Below, one piece after another: positions 18,629 through 27,665 of a stretch of 64,000 bases of DNA (position 1 is its first letter; every line of letters starts with the position of its first letter). The stretch covers positions 2,170,001 through 2,234,000 of the forward strand of contig CBDAQK010000001.1 of NCBI GenBank assembly GCA_965199005.1, written 5' to 3'. Below the pieces are notes generated by a model. That model worked only from the letters and a program-made list of their open reading frames with translations. It did not search any database and had not been told where the DNA came from. This DNA comes from LMUY01 sp965199005. GTDB taxonomy: Bacteria; Pseudomonadota; Alphaproteobacteria; Acetobacterales; Acetobacteraceae. The position numbers were made by a program, and so were the translations under genes.

Positions 18629-19780
18629 ATGAGGCTGGGTTGGACGGTGATGACGGCAAGCCTGCTGTGGTCTGCCGCCGCGGTGGCTCAGGATAGCGTG
18701 ACGATAGGCATCGTGAGCGCGACCAGCGGCCCATTGGCTGCGGCTGGCAGGTTCCAGCTCAACGGCTTCAATCTCGCGGCCGACAAGATCAATGCCGATG
18801 GCGGTATCGCGGTGGGCGACAAGCACTACAAGGTCGTGCTGAAAATCTATGACACACATTGTAGCCCGGTGGAGGGCGCCTCCGCCATGGAGCGGTTGGC
18901 CAGCGTCGACAAGGCTGCGGCGGTGCTGGGTGAATTATGCAGCCCGGTGGTCTCTGCCGAGGCGCCGGTCGCGCAGGATAACAGCGTGCCCTTCGTCATC
19001 ACTGTACCGACGGCGGAAAACCTGACGGGGCAGGGCAACGACTGGGTGTTCCGCGTCAACGGTGACAACACCCAGTTGAACGATGCCATCAGCAGCTACA
19101 TCGCCGGTCAGGGACTGAACCCGCTGGCCGCCATCGCCTGGAACAACGACGCCGGGCGCGGCGGCGTTCGCAGCATGCAGGCCTTGCTGCCGCCGGCCAT
19201 CAAGTTTGGCTATATCGGGTATTTCAACGTCGGTGAGGTGGATTTCTCCGCCCATATCAGCAACATCCGGCGCAGCGGGGCCAAGGCGGTGATGCTGTTC
19301 ATGGATGAAGAGCCGGGCGCGCTCGCCATCCGCCAAATCCGCGATGCCGGGCTGGAGATCCAGCTTGTCGGCACGCTAGCCATGGGGTCCGACCGGTTCC
19401 TCACGCGGTTGAACGCAAAATACCTCGCGGGGATGACGCAGTACAATTCCTTCCCGCCCAACGCGCCGCTGCGGCGCATCCGTGCCTTCAACGAGGCCTA
19501 CAAGGCGCGCTTCCACGAGGAGAGCCATGGCTTTGCCGCGCAGAGTTACGATGGGCTGATGGTGGTGGCCGATGCAATGCACCGGGCTGGCACGACGACG
19601 GATACCGACGCCATCCGCAAGGCCCTGGCGGCGACGGACACCGATGGCGTTATCGGCCACATCAAGTTCGACGACAAAGGCCAGGCCCATCCGCCGAGCT
19701 ATGTGACGCAATGGTGCGGTGACGGCACGAGGCGGATCATGGCGCCCGCCGACCTGGCCGCCGGCTGCGGCAGCGGCTGA
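18629..19780 (+). CDS. Branched-chain amino acid-type ABC transporter substrate-binding protein (LivK-like)
   Basis: This 383-residue protein belongs to the Peripla_BP_6 family. It starts with a signal peptide ('MTASLLWSAAAVAQD', cleavage after AVAQ or nearby) and goes on 'VTIGIVSATSGPLAAAGRFQLNG' with 'KINADGGI' and 'VLGELCSPVVSAEAPVAQDN', all typical of Liv-type receptors. It is first in a five-gene operon with two permeases and two ATPases. Related binding proteins carry branched amino acids, urea, amides or aromatic acids, and the pocket cannot be read by eye. ATG at 18629 is preferred because it puts the signal peptide at the start; an in-frame start at 18602 is nine codons earlier. Confidence 0.9.
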   Translation: MRLGWTVMTASLLWSAAAVAQDSVTIGIVSATSGPLAAAGRFQLNGFNLAADKINADGGIAVGDKHYKVVLKIYDTHCSPVEGASAMERLASVDKAAAVLGELCSPVVSAEAPVAQDNSVPFVITVPTAENLTGQGNDWVFRVNGDNTQLNDAISSYIAGQGLNPLAAIAWNNDAGRGGVRSMQALLPPAIKFGYIGYFNVGEVDFSAHISNIRRSGAKAVMLFMDEEPGALAIRQIRDAGLEIQLVGTLAMGSDRFLTRLNAKYLAGMTQYNSFPPNAPLRRIRAFNEAYKARFHEESHGFAAQSYDGLMVVADAMHRAGTTTDTDAIRKALAATDTDGVIGHIKFDDKGQAHPPSYVTQWCGDGTRRIMAPADLAAGCGSG

Positions 19781-19800
19781 CCTGACGCCGCGCCCGCGTT

Positions 19801-20670
19801 TTGGCGTTCCTCGAACAGGGGCTGAACGGACTCATGATGGGCGCGGTGTACGCCCTGTTTGCCGTTGGGATGGTGCTGATCTTTGGCGTCATGCGGGTGC
19901 TGAATTTCGCCCATGGGGCGGTGTTCATGGCTGGCGGCTACATGTGCTACGCGGCGTTCGCGCATCTGCTCGATAGCTATTTGGTGGCAATGCTCTGTGC
20001 CGTTTTGGGTGGCGCCTTCACCGGGTGGGTGTTGGAACGGCTGGTGTTTCGCCGCCTCCGCGAGAATTTGCCGATGCAGGTCGTTGCCTCGCTCGGCCTG
20101 ATCCTCATCGCGCAAAATGGCGCGTTGCTGATCTTCGGGCCGGAGGCAGTGTCGATCCCGGTGGCCTCGTTGCGGCAAACCATCACGATCGGCGGGCTCG
20201 GCTTTCCCTTGCAGGCCGTGTTGATCCTGGCCATCGCGGCGCTGGGCATGGCGGGCCTGCAACTCTTCCTCGCCCGGTCGCGGCTGGGCACGGCCATCCG
20301 TGCTGCCGCGCAGGATTTACAGGCGGCCAAGGTCGTCGGCATCAACCCGGACCGCGTCTTCGCCATCACCTTTGCGCTGGGCAGCGGCATGGCGGCGTTG
20401 GGCGGCGCGCTGCTAGGGCCCCTGTTCCTGGTATTCCCCGGCATGGGCGATCTGCCGTTGCTGAAGGGGCTGACGGCCATCGTGTTGGGCGGCGCTGGCA
20501 GTGTCGGCGGCGCCGTCCTGGGCGGCCTGCTGATCGGCATTCTGGAGGCGGAATCGACCTTGGTCGCGCCCACCGAATACCGCGACTTCATCGTGTTTGG
20601 ATTGCTGGTCGCGGTCTTGCTGATCCGCCCACAAGGATTGTTCGGCCTGCGGGTGCGAGGGGAGCCATGA
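19801..20670 (+). CDS. livH: Liv-type ABC transporter permease (LivH)
   Basis: This 289-residue inner-membrane protein has the LivH pattern: 'EQGLNGLMMGAVYALFAVGM', 'VLIFGVMRVLNFAHGAVFM', 'RRLRENLPMQVVASLGLILI' and the C-terminal 'GLTAIVLGGAGSVGGAVLGG' followed by 'LLIRPQGLFG'. It forms half of the membrane channel with LivM. The start is TTG at 19801; the next internal methionine would remove part of the first helix. It lies 20 bases after the binding-protein stop and overlaps livM by four bases (ATGA). Confidence 0.92.
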   Translation: MAFLEQGLNGLMMGAVYALFAVGMVLIFGVMRVLNFAHGAVFMAGGYMCYAAFAHLLDSYLVAMLCAVLGGAFTGWVLERLVFRRLRENLPMQVVASLGLILIAQNGALLIFGPEAVSIPVASLRQTITIGGLGFPLQAVLILAIAALGMAGLQLFLARSRLGTAIRAAAQDLQAAKVVGINPDRVFAITFALGSGMAALGGALLGPLFLVFPGMGDLPLLKGLTAIVLGGAGSVGGAVLGGLLIGILEAESTLVAPTEYRDFIVFGLLVAVLLIRPQGLFGLRVRGEP

Positions 20671-21632
20671 GGACAATCCTCACCCTCATGCTGATCCTCG
20701 TTGCCGCCTTGCTACCGGTTCTGCTGCCGGGCCAGCCCTATTTGATGCAAGTTTTGACGGCGACGTTATGCAGCGTGGTGCCGGCCATCGGGCTCAACCT
20801 GGTCTTCGGTTATACTGGCCTACTCTCCTTGGGCCATATGGGATTTGCCGGCATTGGTGGCTATGCGGCAGCCCTCCTGATGAAACAGGCCGGTTGGAGT
20901 TTCCCGCCCGCCTTGTGCGCGGGGGCCGGTCTGTCCGGCCTGGCGGGGCTCCTGGTGGGCCTGCCATGCCTTCGCCTACGCAGCCATTATTTCATCATCG
21001 TGACGCTCGCCATCGGGCTGATGATCAGCAATTTGTTCAACAATCTGGACTGGCTGACCGGCGGTGCCGAAGGATTGCCCGGCATTCCCCGTCCCCGCCC
21101 GCTGCTCCTCTTCGGAATTCGTTTCGTGTTCGGCACCTCGGTTGGCTTCTACTGGCTCGCCTTGTCGGTCGCGTTGGCGGCGCTGTTGCTACAGTTTCTG
21201 GTGGTGCGCTCGCCCTTCGGACGGTCCTTGGCTGCCATCCGGCAAGATGAAGTCATGGCCGCCGCCCGAGGCGTGAACGTGTTTGCCCATAAGCGGGCAA
21301 TCTTCGCCCTATCGGCTGGCATCGCCGGTGCGGGCGGTGCGCTGCAGGTCACCTTTCTGCGCGTCGCCGCACCCTCCAGTTTTGATTTGGCGGAGAGCAT
21401 CAACCTGGTCGCGATCGTGATCCTCGGTGGCGCCGGGCATCTGCTGGGGCCGGTGGCGGGCGCCCTCCTCTTCATCGCCTTGCCCGAGGCCTTGCGCGCC
21501 GTCGCACAAGCCCGGCTGCTCGTATTCGGGCTCCTCCTCGTGCTGTTCGCTCTGTTCGCGCCGCGCGGCGTACTCGGGCTGCTGCAGGATGGCTCGAAAC
21601 GGCTGATGGCGCGTCATGCCCGCGCTGCTTGA
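20667..21632 (+). CDS. livM: Liv-type ABC transporter permease (LivM)
   Basis: The second permease, 321 residues, contains 'AIGLNLVFGYTGLLSLGHMGFAG', 'CLRLRSHYFIIVTLAIGLMI' and the coupling region 'GRSLAAIRQDEVMAAARGVN', followed by 'VAIVILGGAGHLLGPVAGA' and a terminal 'LFAPRGVLGLL'. ATG at 20667 overlaps the livH stop. The open frame continues further upstream inside livH but that part is a shadow of livH in another frame. Its stop lies 17 bases inside livG, so the ORFs are tightly coupled. Confidence 0.92.
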   Translation: MRTILTLMLILVAALLPVLLPGQPYLMQVLTATLCSVVPAIGLNLVFGYTGLLSLGHMGFAGIGGYAAALLMKQAGWSFPPALCAGAGLSGLAGLLVGLPCLRLRSHYFIIVTLAIGLMISNLFNNLDWLTGGAEGLPGIPRPRPLLLFGIRFVFGTSVGFYWLALSVALAALLLQFLVVRSPFGRSLAAIRQDEVMAAARGVNVFAHKRAIFALSAGIAGAGGALQVTFLRVAAPSSFDLAESINLVAIVILGGAGHLLGPVAGALLFIALPEALRAVAQARLLVFGLLLVLFALFAPRGVLGLLQDGSKRLMARHARAA

Positions 21633-22353
21633 CGTCATCAGCCTGCGCAAGCGTTTCGGCGGCATTGCCGCCCTGGATGGTGCGAGTTTCACCATCGGCG
21701 CGCCGGGCATCGTCGGACTGATCGGACCCAACGGCGCCGGTAAAACCACCCTGTTCGACATCATCTGCGGGCGGCAGGACGCCGATGCCGGTGAAATCCG
21801 CTTCCAGGGGCGCCGCATCGACGGGTTGCGCCCGCACCGCCTGGCCCGGTTGGGGTTTGCCCGCAGCTTCCAGGAATGCCGTCTCCTCCCGGAGGAAACC
21901 TGCCTCGATAACCTGCTTTTCGCCGCGCAGAACAAACGGCTCGGTGCCGAACTCGCAGGTATCCTCCTCCCCACGGCCCGCCCGCGTGAGCAGGCCCATT
22001 CGCTTCTCGCCACGGCGGGGCTGGAGCGGTTTGCGCACGTCGCCGCGGGCGGCCTGTCATTCGGCCAGCGCCGCCTCGTCGAAATCCTGTCCGCCCTGAT
22101 GGCCCGCCCCCGCGTGCTGCTGCTCGACGAGCCGGCCTCCGGCGTCAACCCTACCCTGCTCGCCACCCTGCACGACCTGCTCCGCCGCGCCGCATCCGAG
22201 GTGAGCCTGCTCCTGGTCATCGAGCACAACATGGAATTCGTGATGTCCTTGGCCGAGCGGATCGTCGTGATGCACCAGGGCAGCGTGCTGGCCGATGGAT
22301 CGCCTGCCGAAGTGCAGGCGGATGCGCGGGTGATCGATGCCTATCTCGGCTGA
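21616..22353 (+). CDS. livG: Liv-type ABC transporter ATP-binding protein (LivG)
   Basis: This 245-residue ATPase has Walker A 'GPNGAGKTT' (residues ~38-46), a signature close to 'LSFGQRRLVEI' (the Q-loop and LSxGQ region), Walker B 'RVLLLDEPASGVNP' and an H-loop in 'VIEHNMEFVMSLAERIVV'. 'GVNP' and the terminal 'VIDAYLG' are typical of LivG. It starts within the livM coding region and overlaps livF by 17 bases. It pairs with LivF to drive import. Confidence 0.94.
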   Translation: MPALLDVISLRKRFGGIAALDGASFTIGAPGIVGLIGPNGAGKTTLFDIICGRQDADAGEIRFQGRRIDGLRPHRLARLGFARSFQECRLLPEETCLDNLLFAAQNKRLGAELAGILLPTARPREQAHSLLATAGLERFAHVAAGGLSFGQRRLVEILSALMARPRVLLLDEPASGVNPTLLATLHDLLRRAASEVSLLLVIEHNMEFVMSLAERIVVMHQGSVLADGSPAEVQADARVIDAYLG

Positions 22354-23065
22354 CCCGGTGCTCGACATCTGCGGCCTGCGTGCCGGCTATGGCGGGCGCA
22401 TGATCGTTGATGGCGTCGACCTCAGCGTGGCGCGCGGCGAGGTGGTGACCATCATCGGCCAGAACGGCGCCGGCAAAAGCACGTTGCTGAAGGCCATCGC
22501 CCACTTGTTGCGAATGCGCGAAGGCTGCATCCGGCTCAGTGGCGATGACGTCTTTGCACTTTCGACCCAGTCCCTGCTGACCCGTGGCCTGGCCTTCATC
22601 CCGCAGGGACGCAGCATCTTCCCGCGGCTGACCGTCGCCGAGAACTTGACGATGGGCGGCTATCTCCTGCGCGACGCCGCCCTGCGCCGCGCCCGGATCG
22701 ACGCTCAACTCGACGCATTCCCCATCCTCGCCGACTTATCCGGTCAATACGCCGCCAACTTGTCCGGTGGCCAGCAGCGCCAGCTGGAGATCGCCCGCAC
22801 AATGGTGATGGACCCGGCGGTGATCATGCTCGACGAACCCTCGATCGGCCTCGCGCCGCGCGTCGTGGACCAAGTCTTCGCCGCGCTACGCCAACTCGCC
22901 ATTGGCGGCAAAGCCGTGCTGATGGTGGAGCAGAACGTCCGCAAGGCGTTGCAGGCCTCGGACCGAGGCATCGTGCTCGAACTCGGCCGCACTCGGCTGC
23001 AGGACCGCGCCTCGGCTTTGCTGACGGATGAGCGGGTGGCGCGGTTGTATATGGGGCAGCGCTGA
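22337..23065 (+). CDS. livF: Liv-type ABC transporter ATP-binding protein (LivF)
   Basis: The second ATPase, 242 residues, has Walker A 'GQNGAGKST', 'RGLAFIPQGRSIFPRLTVAEN' (a segment characteristic of LivF), the signature 'LSGGQQRQLEIART', Walker B 'VIMLDEPSIGLAP' and H-loop region 'LMVEQNVRKAL'. It is last in the operon; its stop at 23063-23065 is followed by an 83-base gap and a convergent cysteine hydrolase gene. No clear terminator hairpin with T-run is visible in that gap. Confidence 0.94.
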   Translation: MPISADPVLDICGLRAGYGGRMIVDGVDLSVARGEVVTIIGQNGAGKSTLLKAIAHLLRMREGCIRLSGDDVFALSTQSLLTRGLAFIPQGRSIFPRLTVAENLTMGGYLLRDAALRRARIDAQLDAFPILADLSGQYAANLSGGQQRQLEIARTMVMDPAVIMLDEPSIGLAPRVVDQVFAALRQLAIGGKAVLMVEQNVRKALQASDRGIVLELGRTRLQDRASALLTDERVARLYMGQR

Positions 23066-23148
23066 GGGTTGGATATAGAATAAGCCTACATTGCTCCTTC
23101 TTCGGTGCTGTAAGAAAGATGGGCGGAAGACGCTTCGCCTTTCCGCTG

Positions 23149-23769
23149 CTAGAGCTGTGCGAACAACCCCGTCGCTTCATCGGTTGTGACGATGTCGGCA
23201 AACAACGCTCCCATCGATTCAATCGCGTTGTCGTGCCGGTGCTGGGCGCGCTCGGCGGTGGCATCGCTGACGACGAAGGTCTTGTAGTCGCGCTGGGCTG
23301 CGTCTCGCACCGTCGTCTCGACGCAGCAATTCGTGGTGACGCCGCACACGAACAGCGTGTCGGTATCCAAGCCGTGCAGGATCGGTTCCAGATTCGTGGC
23401 GTAGAACGAACTCGGGCGGTTCTTGTCGATGACGGGGTCGCCTGGCAGCGGCCTGAGTGCTTCCACGATCTCCACATCCCACGTGCCGGCAACGAGATGG
23501 TCCATCCCGTCAATCCGCGGGGACATGTAGCGAAGCATCACGCCACCGTCCAAATAATCGGCCCGATACACATACCGGGTGAAGATCACCGGAATGGCGC
23601 GCCGCCGGGCTGCCTCGACCAGGCGCACGCAGGGGCCAATGGCGCCCCTGAGCATGGTGATGTCGATGCCCCGCCTGCGGGCGGACCCTCCATCGTCACA
23701 GAACGCATTCTGCATGTCGATGACGATGAGCGCCGTTCGTCCCGGCGTGGGCTTCATCCGCAGCGTCAT
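23149..23769 (-). CDS. Cysteine hydrolase, isochorismatase-like (RutB/ureidoacrylate type)
   Basis: This 206-residue protein carries the Asp-Lys-Cys triad of isochorismatase-fold hydrolases: Asp in 'ALIVIDMQNAFC', Lys in 'VIDKNRPSSF' and Cys in 'CGVTTNCCVETTVRDA'. 'TTNCCVETTVRDA' and 'FVVSDATAE' resemble the ureidoacrylate hydrolase/biuret hydrolase group that cleaves carbamoyl or amide bonds. Start ATG 23769 follows a good ribosome site (AGGAGAGG). The gene is convergent with the Liv operon and about 13 kb from another member of the same fold (36871-37560), which sits beside a RutA-like gene. Whether this one is a distant functional partner is unknown. Confidence 0.83.
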   Translation of the reverse strand: MTLRMKPTPGRTALIVIDMQNAFCDDGGSARRRGIDITMLRGAIGPCVRLVEAARRRAIPVIFTRYVYRADYLDGGVMLRYMSPRIDGMDHLVAGTWDVEIVEALRPLPGDPVIDKNRPSSFYATNLEPILHGLDTDTLFVCGVTTNCCVETTVRDAAQRDYKTFVVSDATAERAQHRHDNAIESMGALFADIVTTDEATGLFAQL

Positions 23770-23889
23770 GGCAGCCTCTCCTGAGTCGGGTCTGCACCGA
23801 GTGTGCGGGCTTGGGCGTTGGGGAGCTAGGGATCTCGCGGGGGCCGTGACAGAAAGAGGCCAGGCAATGGCGCGGGCAGGTAGGTGACG

Positions 23890-24579
23890 ATGCGGGTGTT
23901 GGTGATCGAGGATGACGTGGCGACAGCCGACTATATCGCGCGTGGGCTGACCCAGGAGGGCCATACGGCCGAGATCGCCCGGACGGGAAAGGACGGGCTG
24001 TTCCTGGCAATGTCCGAGGTTTTCGATGTGATTGTGACCGACCGCATGCTGCCGGCCCCGGATGGGCTCGCCATCATCCGCGCGCTCCGTGCCTCCTCCG
24101 TCACCACCCCCGCGCTGGTGTTGACCGCGCTGGGGGAAGTGGAACGCCGGGTTGAGGGGCTGGACGCCGGCGCCGACGACTACCTCGCAAAGCCGTTCGC
24201 ATTTTCGGAGCTTTACGCGCGCGTGCGTGCCCTCGCCCGCCGGGCATCCCCGGCCGAGGCGGCGCAGACCGAGCTGGTGGCCGGCGTGCTGCGGATGGAC
24301 CTGTTGCGTCGCACGGTCACCCGGAACGGTGAGCCGGTCGAGCTATTGCCGACGGAGTGGCGGCTGCTCGAGTACATGATGCGGCATCCTGGCCAGGTGC
24401 TGACCCGGACGATGCTGCTGGAACGGGTGTGGGATTTCGCGTTCGACCCGACGACCAACGTCGTCGATGTCCATGTCAGCCGGTTGCGGCGCAAATTGGA
24501 GGGGCCAGCCGGTCCGCCGCTGATCCGCACGGTGCGCGGTGCCGGCTACATGCTCGACGTACGGCCCGGGGCGGCCTGA
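23890..24579 (+). CDS. OmpR-family response regulator
   Basis: This 229-residue regulator has a receiver domain with acidic pocket 'IEDD', phosphoacceptor Asp51 in 'VIVTDRMLP', Thr in 'ALVLTAL' and Lys in 'DDYLAKPF', joined to a winged-helix DNA-binding domain ('LLPTEWRLLEYMMRHPGQVL', 'VVDVHVSRLRRKLE', 'IRTVRGAGYML'). It is directly followed by a histidine kinase and then a DegP protease, so it most likely controls an envelope-stress response. ATG at 23890 has a ribosome site ('AGGTAGGTG') and is preferred over GTG two codons earlier. DNA target unknown. Confidence 0.93.
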   Translation: MRVLVIEDDVATADYIARGLTQEGHTAEIARTGKDGLFLAMSEVFDVIVTDRMLPAPDGLAIIRALRASSVTTPALVLTALGEVERRVEGLDAGADDYLAKPFAFSELYARVRALARRASPAEAAQTELVAGVLRMDLLRRTVTRNGEPVELLPTEWRLLEYMMRHPGQVLTRTMLLERVWDFAFDPTTNVVDVHVSRLRRKLEGPAGPPLIRTVRGAGYMLDVRPGAA

Positions 24580-24584
24580 CGGCG

Positions 24585-25892
24585 TTGCGCCGCCTGCTGC
24601 GCAGCTTCGCCCTCCGCACCGCGCTGGGGATCGCCGCGTCGGCGCTGCTGCTCTCGTTGCTGGGGGCTGGCTGGGGCTGGATTCGGGCGGAAACGGCCCT
24701 GCGGCAGGAGCTTGATCTTTTGCTTGCCGGAGAGGCCGAGGGGTTGATCCGCGACTATCAGGCAATCGGCCCCAGCGCCCTGTTGGAAGCGGCGCGCATT
24801 TCGGCCCGGCGGGATGCCCTTCTGCTGGTGCTGGTGCAGACGGCGGAGGGTGATCCGCTGGCCGGGCGCATCGATGGTGCCCCAACGGCGCTGCGCGGCT
24901 TTACCACCTTGCGGCCACCGGGTGGCCCACCCTTGCGCGCTGTGGGCGCCGTGCTGCCCGGCGGCATCAACCTCATCGTCGCGGCCCACCTGTCCGCCGT
25001 GGAAGACGCCGCCCGTACCCTCGCCTGGACTCCGCTGGTGGCGGCCCTGGGTGCAGGCGGCCTTGCCCTGCTGCTGGGTTTCGTCGCCGCCCGCGCGCTG
25101 GAGCGGCGGCTGGCATCGGTGTCCGACGTGGCCCGCCTGGTCACTGCAGGGGACCTTTCGCACCGGCTGCCGCAATCTGGCCGGGGTGACGAGTTCGACC
25201 GTCTGGTGGTCACCGTCAACGCGATGCTCGAGCGGATCGAGGCGTTGATGGCGGCGCAGCGGCAGGTAACGGATGACATTGCCCATGATCTGCGCGGTCC
25301 GCTGCAGCGCTTGCGGCAGATGCTGGAGGGCGCGCTCGCGGGAGCGGGCGATGACTCCGTCCTGGCTGCGGCGATCGCGGAACTGGACACCGTCCTTGAA
25401 ACCTTTGCCGCCCTCCTGCGCATCGCCCGCGCCGAGGCGGGAGCGGGCAACCGGGAAGACGTCGATCTGTCTGCCTTGGTGGCAGGCGTTGCAGAGGCGT
25501 ACGCACCCGTGGCCGAGGAGGCAGGCCGGTCTTTCGTGATCGACGTGACGCCGGGTCTGCATCTGCGGGGTGACCCGGCGCTGCTGCAACGGATGCTGGC
25601 GAACCTGCTGGACAATGCGGTCGTGCACGGTGCTGGCGAAATCAAGGTGACGCTGGGTCCTGGCCCGATGTTGGTGGTGGCCGATGAAGGCCCAGGCGTG
25701 CCGCCGGCGGATCATGAGGCGGTGCTGCGCCGCTTCGTCCGGCTTGACCGCAGCCGCGGCACGGCAGGCACCGGGTTGGGGCTGGCGCTGGTGAAGGCTG
25801 CCGCCCAGGCGCATCAGGGCTCCGTCGAACTCGGCCCCGCCCGGCCCGGCGGAGAAGGTTTGGCGGTTCGCATCGACCTTTCGCACGCCTGA
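24585..25892 (+). CDS. Sensor histidine kinase
   Basis: This kinase of about 435 residues has a first membrane helix ('LGIAASALLLSLLGAGWGWI'), a periplasmic domain of roughly 120 residues, a second helix ('ALGAGGLALLLGFVAARAL'), a HAMP linker ('LASVSDVARLVTAGDLSHRL'), the phosphorylated His234 in 'DDIAHDLRGPLQR', and an ATP-binding domain with N-box 'LANLLDNAVVHG', G1 'VADEGPGVP' and G2 'GTGLGLALV'. The start is uncertain: the frame is open through the response regulator, and TTG at 24585, six bases after its stop, is the best candidate. The neighbour order regulator-kinase-DegP suggests it senses envelope damage. Confidence 0.88.
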   Translation: MRRLLRSFALRTALGIAASALLLSLLGAGWGWIRAETALRQELDLLLAGEAEGLIRDYQAIGPSALLEAARISARRDALLLVLVQTAEGDPLAGRIDGAPTALRGFTTLRPPGGPPLRAVGAVLPGGINLIVAAHLSAVEDAARTLAWTPLVAALGAGGLALLLGFVAARALERRLASVSDVARLVTAGDLSHRLPQSGRGDEFDRLVVTVNAMLERIEALMAAQRQVTDDIAHDLRGPLQRLRQMLEGALAGAGDDSVLAAAIAELDTVLETFAALLRIARAEAGAGNREDVDLSALVAGVAEAYAPVAEEAGRSFVIDVTPGLHLRGDPALLQRMLANLLDNAVVHGAGEIKVTLGPGPMLVVADEGPGVPPADHEAVLRRFVRLDRSRGTAGTGLGLALVKAAAQAHQGSVELGPARPGGEGLAVRIDLSHA

Positions 25893-26015
25893 TTCTGACA
25901 CGATCGTCATGGTCGCGCCGGGCGATTCTCCATCATCGATGATGCACATGGGCATCACGCCAGTTGCGACCGGCTCCACTGCGGAGGCGGCAATTGGCAC
26001 CAGGGATGCATCAAC

Positions 26016-27533
26016 ATGAAGCTGAATCCTCGCTTCCGTCGCCCCGCTTTCGCCGCCGCCCTGCTGGCCGCGACCGCCATGACGGGCGTCGTCGGCTGGC
26101 AGGTTGCGCCGGCTGTCGCCCAGTCCACCGCGCCGGGCCCAGCCGAGCACACCGCCCCCATCGATGTCGGCCGCCCGGCTGCCCAGAGCCTGCCCGGCTT
26201 TGCCGACCTCGTGCAGCGGGTGACCCCTGCCGTGGTCACCATCAGCTCGACACTGCGCGAGCAGGCGAGTGACGACCAATCATCGCCCTTCCCATCCGGC
26301 TCCCCGCAGGACCGCATGTTCGAACGCTTCTTCGGCAACCAGGAGCGCCAGCCCGCTCAGGTGGTCCACGCCCTCGGCTCCGGCTTCATCGTCGACGCTC
26401 AAGGGCACGTCGTGACGAACAATCACGTGGTGAACCATGCGACCGACATCATGGTCACCATGGCCGATGGACGCAAACTGCCGGCCAAGGTGGTGGGCGT
26501 CGACTCGAAGACCGACCTCGCCGTGCTGCAGGTGAAGTCCAGCACGCCATTGCCGCATCTGGCCCTGGGCGACTCCAACGCAGCGCGGGTGGGTGACTGG
26601 GTCGTCGCGGTCGGCAACCCGTTCGGCCTTGGTGGTACGGTGACCGCTGGTATCCTGTCGGCCCGTGGCCGTCAGATCGGCGAAGGGCCGTATGACGACT
26701 TCCTGCAGATCGATGCCCCGATCAACCGGGGCAACTCCGGCGGCCCGCTATTCGCGCAGGACGGCACGGTGATCGGCGTGAACACCGCGATCTACTCGCC
26801 CTCGGGTGGCAGCGTCGGCATCGGGTTCGCCATCCCGTCGAGCATCGTCAAGCAGGTCGTCAGCGAGTTGGAATCGAACGGCAAGGTGTCGCGCGGCTAT
26901 CTCGGCGTCAGCGCGCAGGCGCTGTCTCCGACCATGGCAACGGCCCTGCATCTGCCGGCGGCGAATGGTGCGCTGGTTGCCGAAGTGGAAAAGGACAGTC
27001 CGGCCGCGGCTGCCGGCGTCCAAGCCGGCGACGTGATCACCCAGGTCGGCTCGGAGGCGGTCAAGGATCCGCGCGACCTCGCCCGGATTGTGGCGGCTAT
27101 CCACTCCGGCACGGAGGAAAACCTGGTCGTGCGCCGGGGTGGGAATGACAAGACCTTGTCCGTCACGATTGCCCCGCTGCAGGACCAGGGTGGCACGGAG
27201 CAGGCCTCGGACGGACAGGAGCACGGCGCAAGGTTGGGGCTCGCTCTCGCACCCCTGGATCAGCAGGCTCGCGAGAGCCTGAATCTGCCTGAGGGCCAGC
27301 GGGGCGTGGTGATTGCGAGCGTGCAGCACAACAGCCCAGCGGAGGCTGCCGGGTTGCAGGCCGGGGATGTCCTGGAGTCGGTGGGCAACCAGGCTGTCAC
27401 CAGCCCGCAGCAGGCCGTGACGGCCCTTCGTGAGGGCACCAAGTCCGCCGGGTCCGCCGTGGCGCTGCGGGTGTTGCGTGACGGGCATCAGGCATTCGTT
27501 GCCCTGGGCGCGGCGCAGTCCGATCAAGGCTAG
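26016..27533 (+). CDS. degP: Do/DegP-family periplasmic serine protease
   Basis: This 505-residue trypsin-like protease has a signal peptide (cleavage near 'PAVAQS'), catalytic His137 ('VTNNHVVN'), Asp in 'SKTDLAVLQV' and Ser241 ('NRGNSGGPL'), then two PDZ domains ('GYLGVSAQALSP' and 'LGLALAPLDQQ'). DegP-type enzymes degrade or refold damaged envelope proteins. Gene order downstream of a two-component pair, 123 bases after the kinase stop, suggests control by that pair. A strong hairpin follows the stop. Distinguishing DegP from DegQ is not possible by eye; the long linker near residue 80 with 'FERFFGNQERQPAQ' fits the usual alphaproteobacterial Do protease. Confidence 0.93.
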   Translation: MKLNPRFRRPAFAAALLAATAMTGVVGWQVAPAVAQSTAPGPAEHTAPIDVGRPAAQSLPGFADLVQRVTPAVVTISSTLREQASDDQSSPFPSGSPQDRMFERFFGNQERQPAQVVHALGSGFIVDAQGHVVTNNHVVNHATDIMVTMADGRKLPAKVVGVDSKTDLAVLQVKSSTPLPHLALGDSNAARVGDWVVAVGNPFGLGGTVTAGILSARGRQIGEGPYDDFLQIDAPINRGNSGGPLFAQDGTVIGVNTAIYSPSGGSVGIGFAIPSSIVKQVVSELESNGKVSRGYLGVSAQALSPTMATALHLPAANGALVAEVEKDSPAAAAGVQAGDVITQVGSEAVKDPRDLARIVAAIHSGTEENLVVRRGGNDKTLSVTIAPLQDQGGTEQASDGQEHGARLGLALAPLDQQARESLNLPEGQRGVVIASVQHNSPAEAAGLQAGDVLESVGNQAVTSPQQAVTALREGTKSAGSAVALRVLRDGHQAFVALGAAQSDQG

Positions 27534-27540
27534 CCGCTAA

Positions 27541-27570
27541 CGATCCCTCTGCCGGTTGGCAGGGGGATCG
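27541..27570 (+). terminator. Strong hairpin downstream of degP
   Basis: CGATCCCTCTGCC and GGCAGGGGGATCG form a 13-pair stem with one T-G wobble around a GGTT loop, seven bases after the degP stop codon. There is no T-run, but length and position make it a convincing transcript end. Confidence 0.65.
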
Positions 27571-27665
27571 CACGACGCGACTTGACTTACGACTCGCAGG
27601 CCAGCGATAGCTGAGGCGATCCCGTCACTGTCGGCTGGTCCAGCCGCGTTTCCGATCCGAGGCAC

